DNA from: JBCDBW01 sp039182965
GTDB lineage: Bacteria > Verrucomicrobiota > Verrucomicrobiia > Verrucomicrobiales > DEV007
NCBI GenBank assembly: GCA_039182965.1
Contig: JBCDBW010000006.1
Location: 1 to 64,000 of the forward strand
DNA length: 64,000 bases
Direction: 5' to 3'
Shown here: piece after piece, positions 51,163-60,651 of the stretch
Position numbering within the stretch: position 1 is the first letter of the stretch
How the letters are laid out: the number at the start of each line of letters is the position of its first letter
The notes under the pieces: model-generated
The model's database searches: none
Told to the model about the DNA's origin: nothing
What the model saw: only the letters and a program-made list of their open reading frames with translations
Position numbers and translations under genes: made by a program

Positions 51163-53556
51163 ATGTCCGTCCGCACGTTCTTCATCGTCATCTTCACCGG
51201 CTTCGCCCTCCTTCTCGGAGGCCTCGTCTATATCGCCTACGCTTCCGCCCAAATCGAAGAAGCCCTCGCCGATAGCGAAGAACGCCGCCTCATGTCCTTC
51301 CAACTCGCCGACGAACTCCGCCAAAGTTCCGACGACCTCACTCGCCTCGCGCGCACTTACGTGGCCACCGGTAACCCCGTCTACGAAAAATACTTCCACG
51401 AAGTCCTCGCCATCCGCGGAGGCCGTGCCCCACGCCCCGAAAACTACGACGGTATCTACTGGGATTTCGTCATCGCTACCGGCCGCAAACCAGCCAACGA
51501 GGGCCCCCCCGTCGCTCTGCAGTCCCTCATGCGAAAAATGCAATTCACCGATCAAGAATTCCGAAAACTCGCCGAATCCGAAGCACGCTCAGACAATCTC
51601 GTCCTCCTCGAAGAAGAAGCCATGAACGCCGTCAAAGGCCGCTTCCCCGACGCATCCGGCCAATACACCATCGCCGGCACCCCCAATTTGGAACTCGCCC
51701 GCCAACTGATGTTCAGCCAAAAATACCACGACGCCAAAGCCGACATCATGGAACCCATCGCCGAGTTCCAAGAAATGATCGACCAACGCACCGGCCGCGA
51801 AGTCCAAAATCTCAAGAGAACCGGAAAAGGATACGCCAATGCCGCCCTCGCCTTCGCCGGCATCGGCCTCTTTTTTACCTTCAGCGCGTTCTTCGTGTTC
51901 CACCAACGCATCGTGAAACCCGTGCGCCAGCTCGTCTCCGCCGCGGGCCAAGTCCAGGCCGGGCAATACGGCCAATCCGTCGACTACCACTCCTCCGATG
52001 AACTCGGCAATCTCGCCGATTCCTTCAATCATATGTCCAGCGCCATCGAGAAAGACATGCTCGAACGCGAAAACACCCATACCGCCCTCGCCCTCGCCAA
52101 ACAAAGCGCCGACTCTGCAAACAAAGCCAAAAGCGAATTCCTCTCCAACATGAGCCACGAACTGCGCACCCCCCTCAACGGCGTGCTCGGATACGTGCAA
52201 ATCCTCCAGCGTGACCGCTCCCTCGCTGCTGATCAACGAAAGAGTCTCGACGCCATCAGCAATTGCGGCGAACACCTCCTTAACCTCATCAACGATGTCC
52301 TCGATCTCTCAAAAATCGAATCCGGCGAACTCGAAATAAACCCCGCACCCACTGACCTAACGAAACTCCTCGACGGCGTCCGCGACATCGTAAAACCAAA
52401 AGCAGAAAGCAAAGGTCTCACGTTCACGATCAAGGTCGCACCCGAAGTTCCAGGCGGAATCCTAGTCGACCCCATGAAACTGCGGCAGGTCCTTATCAAC
52501 CTGCTCGGCAATTCCGTCAAATTCACCCACGCAGGCGCTGTTACTCTCCGCGTCGCCGAATCCCCAAAACACGTCCTCCGCTTTGAGGTTGAAGACACCG
52601 GCATCGGCATCGCCCCGGAGAAACTCAACGCCATCTTCGAACCCTTCAAACAAGCCGAAGGCGGCGAAGCCGAAGGAGGCACCGGCCTCGGCCTCGCCAT
52701 CAGCCGACGCATCGCCGAAGCCTTCGGCGGAAACCTCACCGCCACCAGCGAACTCGGAGAAGGCTCCCAGTTTGCACTGTCACTCCCACTCAAACAAACG
52801 GATGACATCAAAGGCACAATCCCCGCCTCAACTGCCTCATTTCAAACGGATTCCAATGTCTCCTTCCGCCTCCCGCCAAGCGAATCACGCTCCGCCCTCA
52901 TTGCCGACGACCGCGAAACCAATCGCGATATCCTTAACCAAATTCTCACCAATGCCGGATTCGAAACCGTCCTCGCCACCGACGGCGATGAAGCCCTCGA
53001 TCGCCTCCGCGAACGCCCATTCGATGTCTTCCTCTGCGATGTCCGCATGCCGCGCATGAACGGCATCGACGTCGTCAAAGCCGTCCGCCGGGACGAACAA
53101 CTCAAATCCAATAAAGTCATCGCCGTCACCGCCAGTGTCTTCCCCGAGTTCCGTCACCGAGCCCTCGAAGCCGGCTTCGATGATTTTCTCATGAAGCCTC
53201 TCCGCGTCTCCGAACTTGTGGAAAAACTCAGTTCAATACTCGATCTTAAATTCACCACCATCGCGATCGAAGGCGGAAAAGACAACGCGATTCGGGATAT
53301 CGATCCCACCGAACACTTCGAAAACCTACCCGCCGACATCACCTCAGAACTCGCCGCCGCCGCCAAAGTCCGTAACCTCACCAAGCTCGGCGAGATCGCC
53401 GCCTCGCTCGTGCGCACCGAAGACACCGCCCCCGCCGGCCAACACCTCGAACACCTCCTAGCCGCATTCGACTTCGATGGACTCCGTATCATCGCCGACA
53501 CCCTCGAACAATCATCCGCCTCCTCCCGCGACCAGACTCACCAACCCCCCGCTTGA
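51163..53556 (+). CDS. Hybrid sensor histidine kinase (HAMP-HisKA-HATPase-REC)
   Basis: This 797-residue paralogue of the 41222 kinase lacks the GAF domain. Order: TM1 (FFIVIFTGFALLLGGLVYIA, about 4-24), an extracytoplasmic helical part of about 195 residues, TM2 (ALAFAGIGLFFTFSAFFVF, about 227-245), HAMP (about 250-300), HisKA SNMSHELRTPLNG (His332), HATPase with NLLGNSVKF, DTGIGIA and GGTGLGLAIS, and a receiver with Asp626 in LCDVRMPRMNG. The same extra C-terminal segment (LAAAAKVRNLTKLGEIAASL) follows. Three bases after its stop a single-domain response regulator begins, likely its phosphotransfer partner. Confidence 0.95.
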   Translation: MSVRTFFIVIFTGFALLLGGLVYIAYASAQIEEALADSEERRLMSFQLADELRQSSDDLTRLARTYVATGNPVYEKYFHEVLAIRGGRAPRPENYDGIYWDFVIATGRKPANEGPPVALQSLMRKMQFTDQEFRKLAESEARSDNLVLLEEEAMNAVKGRFPDASGQYTIAGTPNLELARQLMFSQKYHDAKADIMEPIAEFQEMIDQRTGREVQNLKRTGKGYANAALAFAGIGLFFTFSAFFVFHQRIVKPVRQLVSAAGQVQAGQYGQSVDYHSSDELGNLADSFNHMSSAIEKDMLERENTHTALALAKQSADSANKAKSEFLSNMSHELRTPLNGVLGYVQILQRDRSLAADQRKSLDAISNCGEHLLNLINDVLDLSKIESGELEINPAPTDLTKLLDGVRDIVKPKAESKGLTFTIKVAPEVPGGILVDPMKLRQVLINLLGNSVKFTHAGAVTLRVAESPKHVLRFEVEDTGIGIAPEKLNAIFEPFKQAEGGEAEGGTGLGLAISRRIAEAFGGNLTATSELGEGSQFALSLPLKQTDDIKGTIPASTASFQTDSNVSFRLPPSESRSALIADDRETNRDILNQILTNAGFETVLATDGDEALDRLRERPFDVFLCDVRMPRMNGIDVVKAVRRDEQLKSNKVIAVTASVFPEFRHRALEAGFDDFLMKPLRVSELVEKLSSILDLKFTTIAIEGGKDNAIRDIDPTEHFENLPADITSELAAAAKVRNLTKLGEIAASLVRTEDTAPAGQHLEHLLAAFDFDGLRIIADTLEQSSASSRDQTHQPPA

Positions 53557-53559
53557 TCC

Positions 53560-53931
53560 ATGTCCACGCCACGCATTCTCCTCGTCGACGACAATACGAC
53601 CAACCTCCAAGTCCTCTTTCAGGCCCTCAGCCCCGAAGGATACGAACTCCTTGTCGCGCAGTCCGGCGAACAAGCCCTCGAATCCGTCGCCGAAGTCCTC
53701 CCAAGCCTGATCCTCCTCGATGTAAAAATGCCCGGTATCGACGGCTTCGAAACCTTTCGCCGCCTCCGCGCCGACGAAAAAACCAAGGCCATCCCCATCC
53801 TCTTCCTCTCCGCCCACGCCAACGTCGAAGCGGTCCAGGAAGCCGATGCCCTCGGGGCTGAAGGTTACTTCACCAAACCCTTCCAGTTCGATGATATCCT
53901 CAAAAGGGTCCGCGAATTGCTTCACTCATAA
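53560..53931 (+). CDS. Single-domain response regulator (CheY-like)
   Basis: The 123-residue receiver has acidic pair Asp10-Asp11, phosphoacceptor Asp54 in LILLDVKMPG, a Ser in FLSAHA (the switch Thr/Ser position) and Lys in YFTKPFQF. It has no output domain. It starts three bases after the hybrid kinase and probably works with it, as a phosphate sink or relay partner. Confidence 0.95.
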   Translation: MSTPRILLVDDNTTNLQVLFQALSPEGYELLVAQSGEQALESVAEVLPSLILLDVKMPGIDGFETFRRLRADEKTKAIPILFLSAHANVEAVQEADALGAEGYFTKPFQFDDILKRVRELLHS

Positions 53932-54055
53932 GACCTCGCCCATTCGCCGCCCTGCCCTTGCATCCCACGCCGTTCTGGCCCTTATTCCAAATTCCAGTTT
54001 TTCCTCCCCTCACCCCGTCGCTTCCCCCATCCTTTACCCACCCAAGCCACCAATC

Positions 54056-54946
54056 ATGCCCAAAGTCTACATCGACGGCCAACTCCTCGACGAAGCCGAC
54101 GCCAAGATCTCCGTCTTCGACCACGGCCTCCTCTACGGTGACGGCATCTTCGAGGGCATCCGCCTTTACGACGGCCGCGTCTTCGAACTCGATACCCACA
54201 TCGATCGCTTCTTCGATTCCGCCCGCGCCATCGAACTCTCACTCCCCCTCGATAAAGCCGCCCTCACGGAAGCTATCCTCGAAACCATCCGCGCCAACAA
54301 TCTCCAGGACGGATACGTTCGCCTCCTCGCTACCCGCGGTGCCGGGGGCCTCGGCCTCAATCCCTACCTCTGCGAAAAAGCGTCCATCATCGTCATCGCA
54401 TCCAAAATCGCCCTCTATCCCGAGGAAAAATATCAGGAAGGTCTCACCGTGGTCACCTGCGGCACCCGCCGCCCTTCCCACGCGGCCCTCAGCCCTGCCG
54501 TCAAATCCCTCAACTACCTCAACAATGTCATGGGCAAAATCGAAGCCATGCACGCCGGTGCCGATGAAGGCGTCATGCTCAATGAACAAGGCCTTGTCTC
54601 CGAATGCACCGGTGACAACATCTTCGTGGTGAAAGATGGCGCCGTCACCACCCCTCCCGTCGCCGCAGGCATCCTCGACGGTATCACCAGGCGTATCGTT
54701 ATCGGTTTGATCGCCGACCTCGGCCTTCCTATCAGCGAACCGATGATGACTCGCTATGATCTCTACACAGCAGACGAAGTCTTCCTCACCGGCACCGCCG
54801 CGGAAATCATTTCCGTCGTCGAATACGATAATCGCACCATCGGAGACGGTAACCCCGGTCCCGTGACTCTCCAGTGTATCGAAAAATATCGCGATCTAAC
54901 CAAGACCACGGGAACACCGATTTACAACGCCGTCCCCACGGCCTAA
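54056..54946 (+). CDS. ilvE: Branched-chain amino acid aminotransferase (class IV)
   Basis: Starting at the ATG at 54056 (MPKVYIDGQLLDE) gives 296 residues, the family length. Class IV PLP-fold landmarks are present: FDHGLLYGDGIFEGIRLYDG, the PLP lysine in VKSLNYLNNVMGKIEA, ECTGDNIFVVKDG and EVFLTGTAAEIISV. This fits the last step of Val/Leu/Ile synthesis. D-amino-acid aminotransferase is the nearest alternative, but the GIRLY-type start and EVFLTGTA end fit IlvE better. It is followed after 79 bases by mcsA. Confidence 0.93.
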   Translation: MPKVYIDGQLLDEADAKISVFDHGLLYGDGIFEGIRLYDGRVFELDTHIDRFFDSARAIELSLPLDKAALTEAILETIRANNLQDGYVRLLATRGAGGLGLNPYLCEKASIIVIASKIALYPEEKYQEGLTVVTCGTRRPSHAALSPAVKSLNYLNNVMGKIEAMHAGADEGVMLNEQGLVSECTGDNIFVVKDGAVTTPPVAAGILDGITRRIVIGLIADLGLPISEPMMTRYDLYTADEVFLTGTAAEIISVVEYDNRTIGDGNPGPVTLQCIEKYRDLTKTTGTPIYNAVPTA

Positions 54947-55025
54947 GTTCGATGTGTCCACCCTGTCCATCACCGCGAAATCAACCCAATCACGGGGACC
55001 TCTCCCCAATACTCTGACCCGAAAC

Positions 55026-55529
55026 ATGCAAAAATGCGACGTCTGCAACGACCAGGAAGCCACCGTCTTCCTCACTCAGATCGTCGACGGCAAAATGCAG
55101 AAAGTAAATCTCTGCCAAGCCTGCGCCGACGAAAAAGGCGTCGATGATCCCACCGGCTTCGCCCTTGCTGATCTCCTTCTCGGCCTCGGCAGCCAGGAAG
55201 CCGTCAAAAAGTCTTCCGACGAAGCCGTATGCGAAGAGTGCGGCTTCACGCAATCCGACTTCAAGAAAACCGGCCGCCTCGGCTGTGCAGGTTGCTACAA
55301 CATCTTCGGAGATGGTCTCGATTCCCTTCTCAAAGCCATGCACAAGGGCACCCGCCACGTCGGAAAAGTCCCCGTCCCCTTTCAACACACCAAGGAACTC
55401 CAGGAACGCATCCAACGACTTCAGGGCGAACTCGATACCGCCGTCGCCGACGAGGCCTTCGAAACTGCCGCCTCCCTCCGCGACGAGATCAAGACACTCG
55501 AAACAGAAGCCGCTAAAGCAGGCGCCTGA
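55026..55529 (+). CDS. mcsA: McsA, zinc-finger activator of the arginine kinase McsB
   Basis: Starting at the ATG at 55026 (MQKCDVCNDQEA) gives 167 residues. Four CxxC pairs (CDVC, CQAC, CEEC, CAGC) form the zinc-binding N-terminal half, as in McsA. A C-terminal UVR helix (KELQERIQRLQGELDTAVAD, about 125-160) follows. McsA binds and activates McsB. Its stop codon is close to the start of mcsB, and clpC follows, the classical protein-arginine phosphorylation operon. An in-frame GTG at 54954 would add 24 residues without family support. Confidence 0.94.
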   Translation: MQKCDVCNDQEATVFLTQIVDGKMQKVNLCQACADEKGVDDPTGFALADLLLGLGSQEAVKKSSDEAVCEECGFTQSDFKKTGRLGCAGCYNIFGDGLDSLLKAMHKGTRHVGKVPVPFQHTKELQERIQRLQGELDTAVADEAFETAASLRDEIKTLETEAAKAGA

Positions 55530-55591
55530 TGATTCGGCCATGCCCGCTCCTCCTTGATCGATCCGCCGCTCCGCTGCCTCCCGAAGCACAC

Positions 55592-56722
55592 ATGATGAAG
55601 TTCTCCACACTGATGCGAAAGCCAGCCGACTGGATGCAAGGTCAGGGCGGAGACAGCTCCATTGTCCTCAGCAGCCGCATCCGTCTCGCCCGCAACATCA
55701 ACGAGTACGCCTTTCCCGGTTGGGCCGCCAAGGATGATCGCGTCCATGTCCTCCACGACCTCAAGTCCACCCTCGAAGCCCTCCCCGAGATGAAGGACGC
55801 CTTCTCCGCCGACCTCCAGAACCTAACGTCCATTGAGAAACAAGTCCTCGTCGAACGCCATCTCATTAGCCGTGAACACGCCGCGAAAAGCAACGGCAGC
55901 GCCGCCATCGTCAACCGCAAGCAGTCCCTCAGCATCATGGTGAACGAAGAAGATCACCTCCGGATGCAGGCCATCCGCCCCGGCCTCCGCCTTCGCGAGG
56001 CATACGAGTTGCTCGACAAAGTCGACACCGATCTCGAAACCGAGGTCGTATACGCCTTTGATAACACACTCGGATACCTCACCGCTTGTCCAACGAATCT
56101 CGGCACCGGCCTCCGGGCCTCCGTCATGCTCCACCTCCCCGCCCTCGTCCTCAGTGAGCAAATCAATCAAGTCATCCAGGCCGTCAACAAAATCGGCTTC
56201 GCCGTGCGCGGACTCTACGGCGAAGGCACCGAGGCCCTCGCCAATCTCTTCCAGGTCTCCAACCAGACCACCCTCGGCGATAAAGAACTCGAAATCGTCG
56301 CCCGCCTCGAAAAAATCGTCCAGCAAATCATTCAGCACGAAGAAAATGCCCGCGCCAAACTCGGCGAAGAAAAACGAACCACCCTCAACGACCAAATCGG
56401 GCGCGCCTTCGCCATCCTCAAATACAGCCATATCATCTCCTCGAAAGAAGCCCTCAACCTCCTCTCCATGATCCGCTTGGGATGCGACCTCGGCTATTTC
56501 CCCCCCGAAAATGGCGGCCTCGCCAATCTCCTTCTGATGGAAATCCAGCCCGCCCACCTCCAAATTGAAGCCAAAAGGAAACTCTCCGCCGAAGAAAGAG
56601 ACGCCTTGCGCGCCGAAATCACGCGGCGTAAGTTAAGAAACCTCCCGGAACCCGGCCACCCCGCCGCCTCTGGCGACGGGGATGGGGGAGACCACGACCC
56701 AATCAACTGGAATGATGAATAA
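55592..56722 (+). CDS. mcsB: Protein arginine kinase McsB
   Basis: McsB phosphorylates arginine residues on unfolded proteins, marking them for ClpCP. From the ATG at 55592 (MMKFSTLMRKPADWM) the protein has 376 residues. Guanidino-kinase landmarks: IVLSSRIRLARNINEYAFPG, a nucleotide-site SIMVNEEDHLRMQAI, LTACPTNLGTGLRASVMLHL (catalytic Cys in ACPTN) and the end loop with IRLGCDLGYF. The C-terminal Gly/Asp-rich tail (SGDGDGGDHDP) is about 20 residues longer than usual. The clpC start lies inside the last codons. No ctsR gene is present in the operon. Confidence 0.96.
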   Translation: MMKFSTLMRKPADWMQGQGGDSSIVLSSRIRLARNINEYAFPGWAAKDDRVHVLHDLKSTLEALPEMKDAFSADLQNLTSIEKQVLVERHLISREHAAKSNGSAAIVNRKQSLSIMVNEEDHLRMQAIRPGLRLREAYELLDKVDTDLETEVVYAFDNTLGYLTACPTNLGTGLRASVMLHLPALVLSEQINQVIQAVNKIGFAVRGLYGEGTEALANLFQVSNQTTLGDKELEIVARLEKIVQQIIQHEENARAKLGEEKRTTLNDQIGRAFAILKYSHIISSKEALNLLSMIRLGCDLGYFPPENGGLANLLLMEIQPAHLQIEAKRKLSAEERDALRAEITRRKLRNLPEPGHPAASGDGDGGDHDPINWNDE

Positions 56723-59231
56723 TTTCACGCCTCGCGCCCAACAAGTTCTCGCTCTCGCCCGTAAAGAAGCAGATCGATTCAATCATAATTACGTCGGAAC
56801 CGAACACCTTCTCCTCGGTCTCATTAAACTCGGACAGGGCGTCGCCGTAAATGTCCTCCAAAAAATGGGCCTCGACCTCGAGACGGTCCGCATGGAAGTC
56901 GAAAAACAAGTCGGCTCCGGACCCGAAACCAAAATGGTCGGGAACATCCCTTACACGCCGCGCGTTAAAAAGGTTCTCGCACTCGCCGGTAAAGAAGCCA
57001 AAGCACTCAACCATTCCTACGTCGGCACCGAACACATTCTCCTCGGTCTCCTTCGCGAAGGCGAAGGCGTCGCCGCGCGCGTTCTCAAATCACTCGAAGT
57101 CGATATCGAACGCACCCGAAACGAAATCCTTCGCGAACTCGATCCTAACTTCTCACCCGACGACCTCGAAGAAGGCGGCGAATTCGAAGAAGCCGGGGCC
57201 GGCGCTCCCGGCGGTAAAAAAGATACCAAGACTCCCGCCCTCCGCGCCTTCGGCCGCGACCTCACCGAGCTCGCCCAAAAAGACGATCTCGATCCCGTCA
57301 TCGGGCGCCACGAAGAAATCGAACGCGTCATCCAAATCCTATGCCGCCGCACCAAAAATAACCCGGTCCTCATCGGCGAGGCCGGTGTCGGAAAGACCGC
57401 TATCGTCGAAGGTCTCGCCCAGGAAATCGCTTCCGGCAACGTCCCGGAACTGCTCCGCGAAAAGAAGGTTATTACCCTCGACCTCGCCCTCATGGTCGCC
57501 GGCACGAAATACCGGGGTCAGTTCGAGGAGCGCATCAAGGCCGTCATGGACGAAATCCGTCGCGCCAAAAATGTCATCCTCTTCATAGACGAACTCCACA
57601 CCATCGTCGGAGCCGGCTCCGCCGAGGGAGCCATGGACGCCTCCAATATCATCAAGCCCGCCCTCAGCCGCGGTGAACTTCAGTGCGTCGGCGCGACGAC
57701 GATGAATGAATATCGCAAATACATCGAAAAAGACGCCGCGCTCGAACGGCGCTTCCAAACCGTCAAAGTCGAGGAACCCAACGTCGACGACGCCATCCAA
57801 ATTCTCCAAGGCCTTCGTACGAAATACGAAGTCCACCACAATTCCCGATACACCGACACCGCCATCGAGGCCTGCGTGAAACTTTCCGAACGTTACCTCA
57901 CCGGCCGCTTCCTCCCGGACAAGGCCATCGATGTCATGGACGAAGCCGGGTCGCGCGCCCGCATCGCCGCCATGACACGACCCCCCGAGGTCAAAGATAT
58001 CGAAGCTCAAATCGAGGAGATCGTCGCCCGCAAAGAAGCAGCCATCAAAGAACAAGACTTCGAGAAGGCCGCCGCCCTGCGCGACGAAGAAAAGAACACC
58101 CGCAAAGAACTCGAGGATGTCCTTGCCGAATGGCGCGCCAACAACGAGGAAAAGCGCGTCGACGTAAATGAAGAGGACATCATGACTGTCGTCTCCAAGT
58201 GGACCGGCGTCCCGCTCCAGCGGATGGAGGAGAGAGAAGCTCAGCGCCTCCTCAAAATGGAGGAAGATCTCAAAGGCACCGTGATCGGCCAGGACGAAGC
58301 GGTCGTCGCCATCTCCAAAGCCCTCCGCCGCTCACGCGCCGACCTCAAAGACCCGCGCCGCCCCATCGGCTCCTTCGTCTTCCTCGGGCCCACCGGCGTC
58401 GGAAAAACCTATCTCGCCCGCAACCTTGCCGAATTCATGTTCGGCGACGCCGATGCGCTCATTCAAATCGACATGTCCGAATACATGGAGAAATTCACGA
58501 GCAGCCGCCTCATTGGCTCCCCTCCCGGTTACGTCGGATACGAAGAAGGAGGCCAGCTTTCCGAAGCCGTTCGCCGCCGCCCCTATTCAGTCGTCCTTTT
58601 CGACGAAGTCGAAAAAGCCCACCCCGATGTGATGAATCTCCTCCTCCAAATCCTCGAGGAAGGAACCATAACCGATTCCCTCGGACGCAAGGTCGATTTC
58701 CGAAACACCATTATCATCCTCACGTCCAATGTCGGCGCGGAAACCATCAAGCGCCAAACTTCCCTCGGGTTCGCCGCCATGTCAGACGACGAAGCCGATT
58801 ACGAAGGCATGAAGGAAAAAATCATGGAGCAGGCCAGGAAGGCCTTCAAACCCGAGTTTATCAACCGGATCGACGACCTCATCGTCTTCCATATGCTCGA
58901 AAAGAAAGACCTTTTCAAAATCGTCGACCTCGAAATCGACAAGGTCCTCGTCCGCCTCCACGAAAAAGATATCCACCTCGAACTCAGCGAGAGCGCCCGC
59001 GAATTCCTCATCGACGAAGGATACGATCCGCAATACGGAGCCCGCCCCATGCGGCGCGCCGTGGAAAAACACATGGAGGATCCCCTTGCCGAAGCTCTCC
59101 TACGCGGAGACGTCAAAGAAGGCGAGAATGTCGCCGTTGACTTCGATAAAGAGAACAAAAAACTCACCTTCTCCTCCAGCGAGCCGGATCACGGCCAGCC
59201 GGAAACCGAACCCGTCGAAACCGAAAACTAA
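56712..59231 (+). CDS. clpC: ATP-dependent Clp protease ATPase subunit ClpC
   Basis: ClpC unfolds proteins for the ClpP peptidase and recognises phospho-arginine. The 839-residue protein begins at ATG 56712 or 56715, overlapping the end of mcsB. It has two N-terminal Clp repeats (VGTEHLLLGLI and VGTEHILLGLL, about residues 25-145), AAA1 with GEAGVGKTAIVEGLAQ and a UVR/M domain (VARKEAAIKEQDFEKAAALR, near 430-450), and AAA2 with GPTGVGKTYLARNLAE, the usual KT-E replaced by KT-Y. C-terminal D2 small domain ends with DFDKENKKLTFSSS. Followed directly by a strong terminator. Confidence 0.97.
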   Translation: MMNNFTPRAQQVLALARKEADRFNHNYVGTEHLLLGLIKLGQGVAVNVLQKMGLDLETVRMEVEKQVGSGPETKMVGNIPYTPRVKKVLALAGKEAKALNHSYVGTEHILLGLLREGEGVAARVLKSLEVDIERTRNEILRELDPNFSPDDLEEGGEFEEAGAGAPGGKKDTKTPALRAFGRDLTELAQKDDLDPVIGRHEEIERVIQILCRRTKNNPVLIGEAGVGKTAIVEGLAQEIASGNVPELLREKKVITLDLALMVAGTKYRGQFEERIKAVMDEIRRAKNVILFIDELHTIVGAGSAEGAMDASNIIKPALSRGELQCVGATTMNEYRKYIEKDAALERRFQTVKVEEPNVDDAIQILQGLRTKYEVHHNSRYTDTAIEACVKLSERYLTGRFLPDKAIDVMDEAGSRARIAAMTRPPEVKDIEAQIEEIVARKEAAIKEQDFEKAAALRDEEKNTRKELEDVLAEWRANNEEKRVDVNEEDIMTVVSKWTGVPLQRMEEREAQRLLKMEEDLKGTVIGQDEAVVAISKALRRSRADLKDPRRPIGSFVFLGPTGVGKTYLARNLAEFMFGDADALIQIDMSEYMEKFTSSRLIGSPPGYVGYEEGGQLSEAVRRRPYSVVLFDEVEKAHPDVMNLLLQILEEGTITDSLGRKVDFRNTIIILTSNVGAETIKRQTSLGFAAMSDDEADYEGMKEKIMEQARKAFKPEFINRIDDLIVFHMLEKKDLFKIVDLEIDKVLVRLHEKDIHLELSESAREFLIDEGYDPQYGARPMRRAVEKHMEDPLAEALLRGDVKEGENVAVDFDKENKKLTFSSSEPDHGQPETEPVETEN

Positions 59232-59264
59232 GCGCCGGGATTCGCCGGAGATTTCTCCTCATAA

Positions 59265-59297
59265 GGGACGATCGCATCGTTGATCGTCCCTTTCTTT
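59265..59297 (+). terminator. Intrinsic terminator of the mcsA-mcsB-clpC operon
   Basis: GGGACGATC and GATCGTCCC form a perfect 9-bp stem around an 8-base loop, followed by TTTCTTT. Its stem begins 34 bases after the clpC stop. Confidence 0.92.
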
Positions 59298-59355
59298 ATT
59301 GACCGCCCGGCACCCTTCCTGCTCCCCTCCCTTCCCCGGCACCAAACCCCATGAT

Positions 59356-60651
59356 ATGAACATCGGTTTCATCTCCACCCGCTTCCACGGCACCGACGGC
59401 GTCTCGCTCGAGGCCGCCAAATGGGTTGACGTCCTCGAACGGGACCTCGGCCACACCGCATATTGGTTCGCCGGCAAACTGGATACCCCGGCCGACCGCT
59501 CCTACCTGTGCGACAAGGCCTTCTTCGAGCATCCCGACGTCTACATGATCCAACGCACCCTATTCGGGCTCCAATTCGAACGCCCGCCCGAAATCACCTC
59601 CTACGTCACTCGCATCAAAAATGACCTCAAAGCCCACCTCAAAGCGTTCATCGATCAGTTCGGGATCGATCTCATCATCCCCCAAAACATCCTCGCCATC
59701 CCCATGAATGTCCCCCTCGGACTCGCCCTCACCGAGCTCATCGAGGAAACAAGAATCCCCACCGTCGCCCACCACCACGACTTCGCCTGGGAACGGGTCC
59801 GCTTTCAGCACTCCGCCGCCGAAGATTACCTCAACCAAGCCTTCCCCCCCGCCTTCACCGATCACTTCTCACACGTCGTTATAAATTCCAAAGCCGTCCA
59901 GGACATCGCTTCCCATCGCCAAGTCCCCGCCACCGTCGTCCCCAACGTCTTCGACTTCGAAAATCCTCCCCCGGAACCCGACGGATACGCCGCTGACTTC
60001 CGCGCCGAATTCGATATCGGCGAGGACGAAAAACTCATCCTCCAGCCCACCCGTATCGTGCCGCGCAAAGGCATCGAGAGCGCCATCGATTTCGTCGCCC
60101 GCCTCCACCGCAACGGCGTCAAAGCAAGCCTCGTCATCTCACACCTCGCCGGCGATGAAGGATACGAATACCTCGACAGCCTGAAACGCCTCGCCAATCA
60201 AACCGGCGTCCGGCTCCATCGCATCGGCAATCGCGTCGCCGAACACCGTGGCACAAACGAAGACGGTCAAAAGATCTATACCCTCTGGGATATTTACCCT
60301 CACGCCGATTTTGTCAGCTACCCCTCCCTCTACGAAGGTTTTGGGAATGCCTTCCTCGAGGCTCTCTACTTCCGAAAGCCCATCCTCGTCAATCGCTATT
60401 CCGTTTACCGCGCGGATATCGAACCACTTGGTTTCAAGGCCATCACCATGGATGGTATCCTCACCGACGAGGCCGTCGATCAAACGATCGCCCTCCTCAA
60501 CGATCCGAAAAAACAGGAGGAGTGGGCCGAACACAATTATCAGCTCTGCCTCCATCATTTCTCTTACATCGCCCTTCGCAACAAACTCGAACTCTGCCTA
60601 ACGGAAGCCCTCACTCAAAATCCATCCCTGGCCTCCCACCGCAGCTCCTAA
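59356..60651 (+). CDS. Glycosyltransferase of the GT-B fold (GT4-like)
   Basis: From the ATG at 59356 (MNIGFISTRFHGTDG) the protein has 431 residues. The Gly-rich N-terminal loop GTDGVSLEAAKWVDVLERD fits the acceptor side of GT-B enzymes. In the C-terminal half the donor site is visible: ILQPTRIVPRKGIESAIDFV, HIGNR-like LHRIGNRVAEHRG, and YPSLYEGFGNAFLEALYFRK with the conserved Glu. The PSLYEGFGN motif is typical of GT4 (group 1). Substrate and acceptor are unknown; it may act in cell-envelope polysaccharide synthesis. Confidence 0.9.
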   Translation: MNIGFISTRFHGTDGVSLEAAKWVDVLERDLGHTAYWFAGKLDTPADRSYLCDKAFFEHPDVYMIQRTLFGLQFERPPEITSYVTRIKNDLKAHLKAFIDQFGIDLIIPQNILAIPMNVPLGLALTELIEETRIPTVAHHHDFAWERVRFQHSAAEDYLNQAFPPAFTDHFSHVVINSKAVQDIASHRQVPATVVPNVFDFENPPPEPDGYAADFRAEFDIGEDEKLILQPTRIVPRKGIESAIDFVARLHRNGVKASLVISHLAGDEGYEYLDSLKRLANQTGVRLHRIGNRVAEHRGTNEDGQKIYTLWDIYPHADFVSYPSLYEGFGNAFLEALYFRKPILVNRYSVYRADIEPLGFKAITMDGILTDEAVDQTIALLNDPKKQEEWAEHNYQLCLHHFSYIALRNKLELCLTEALTQNPSLASHRSS

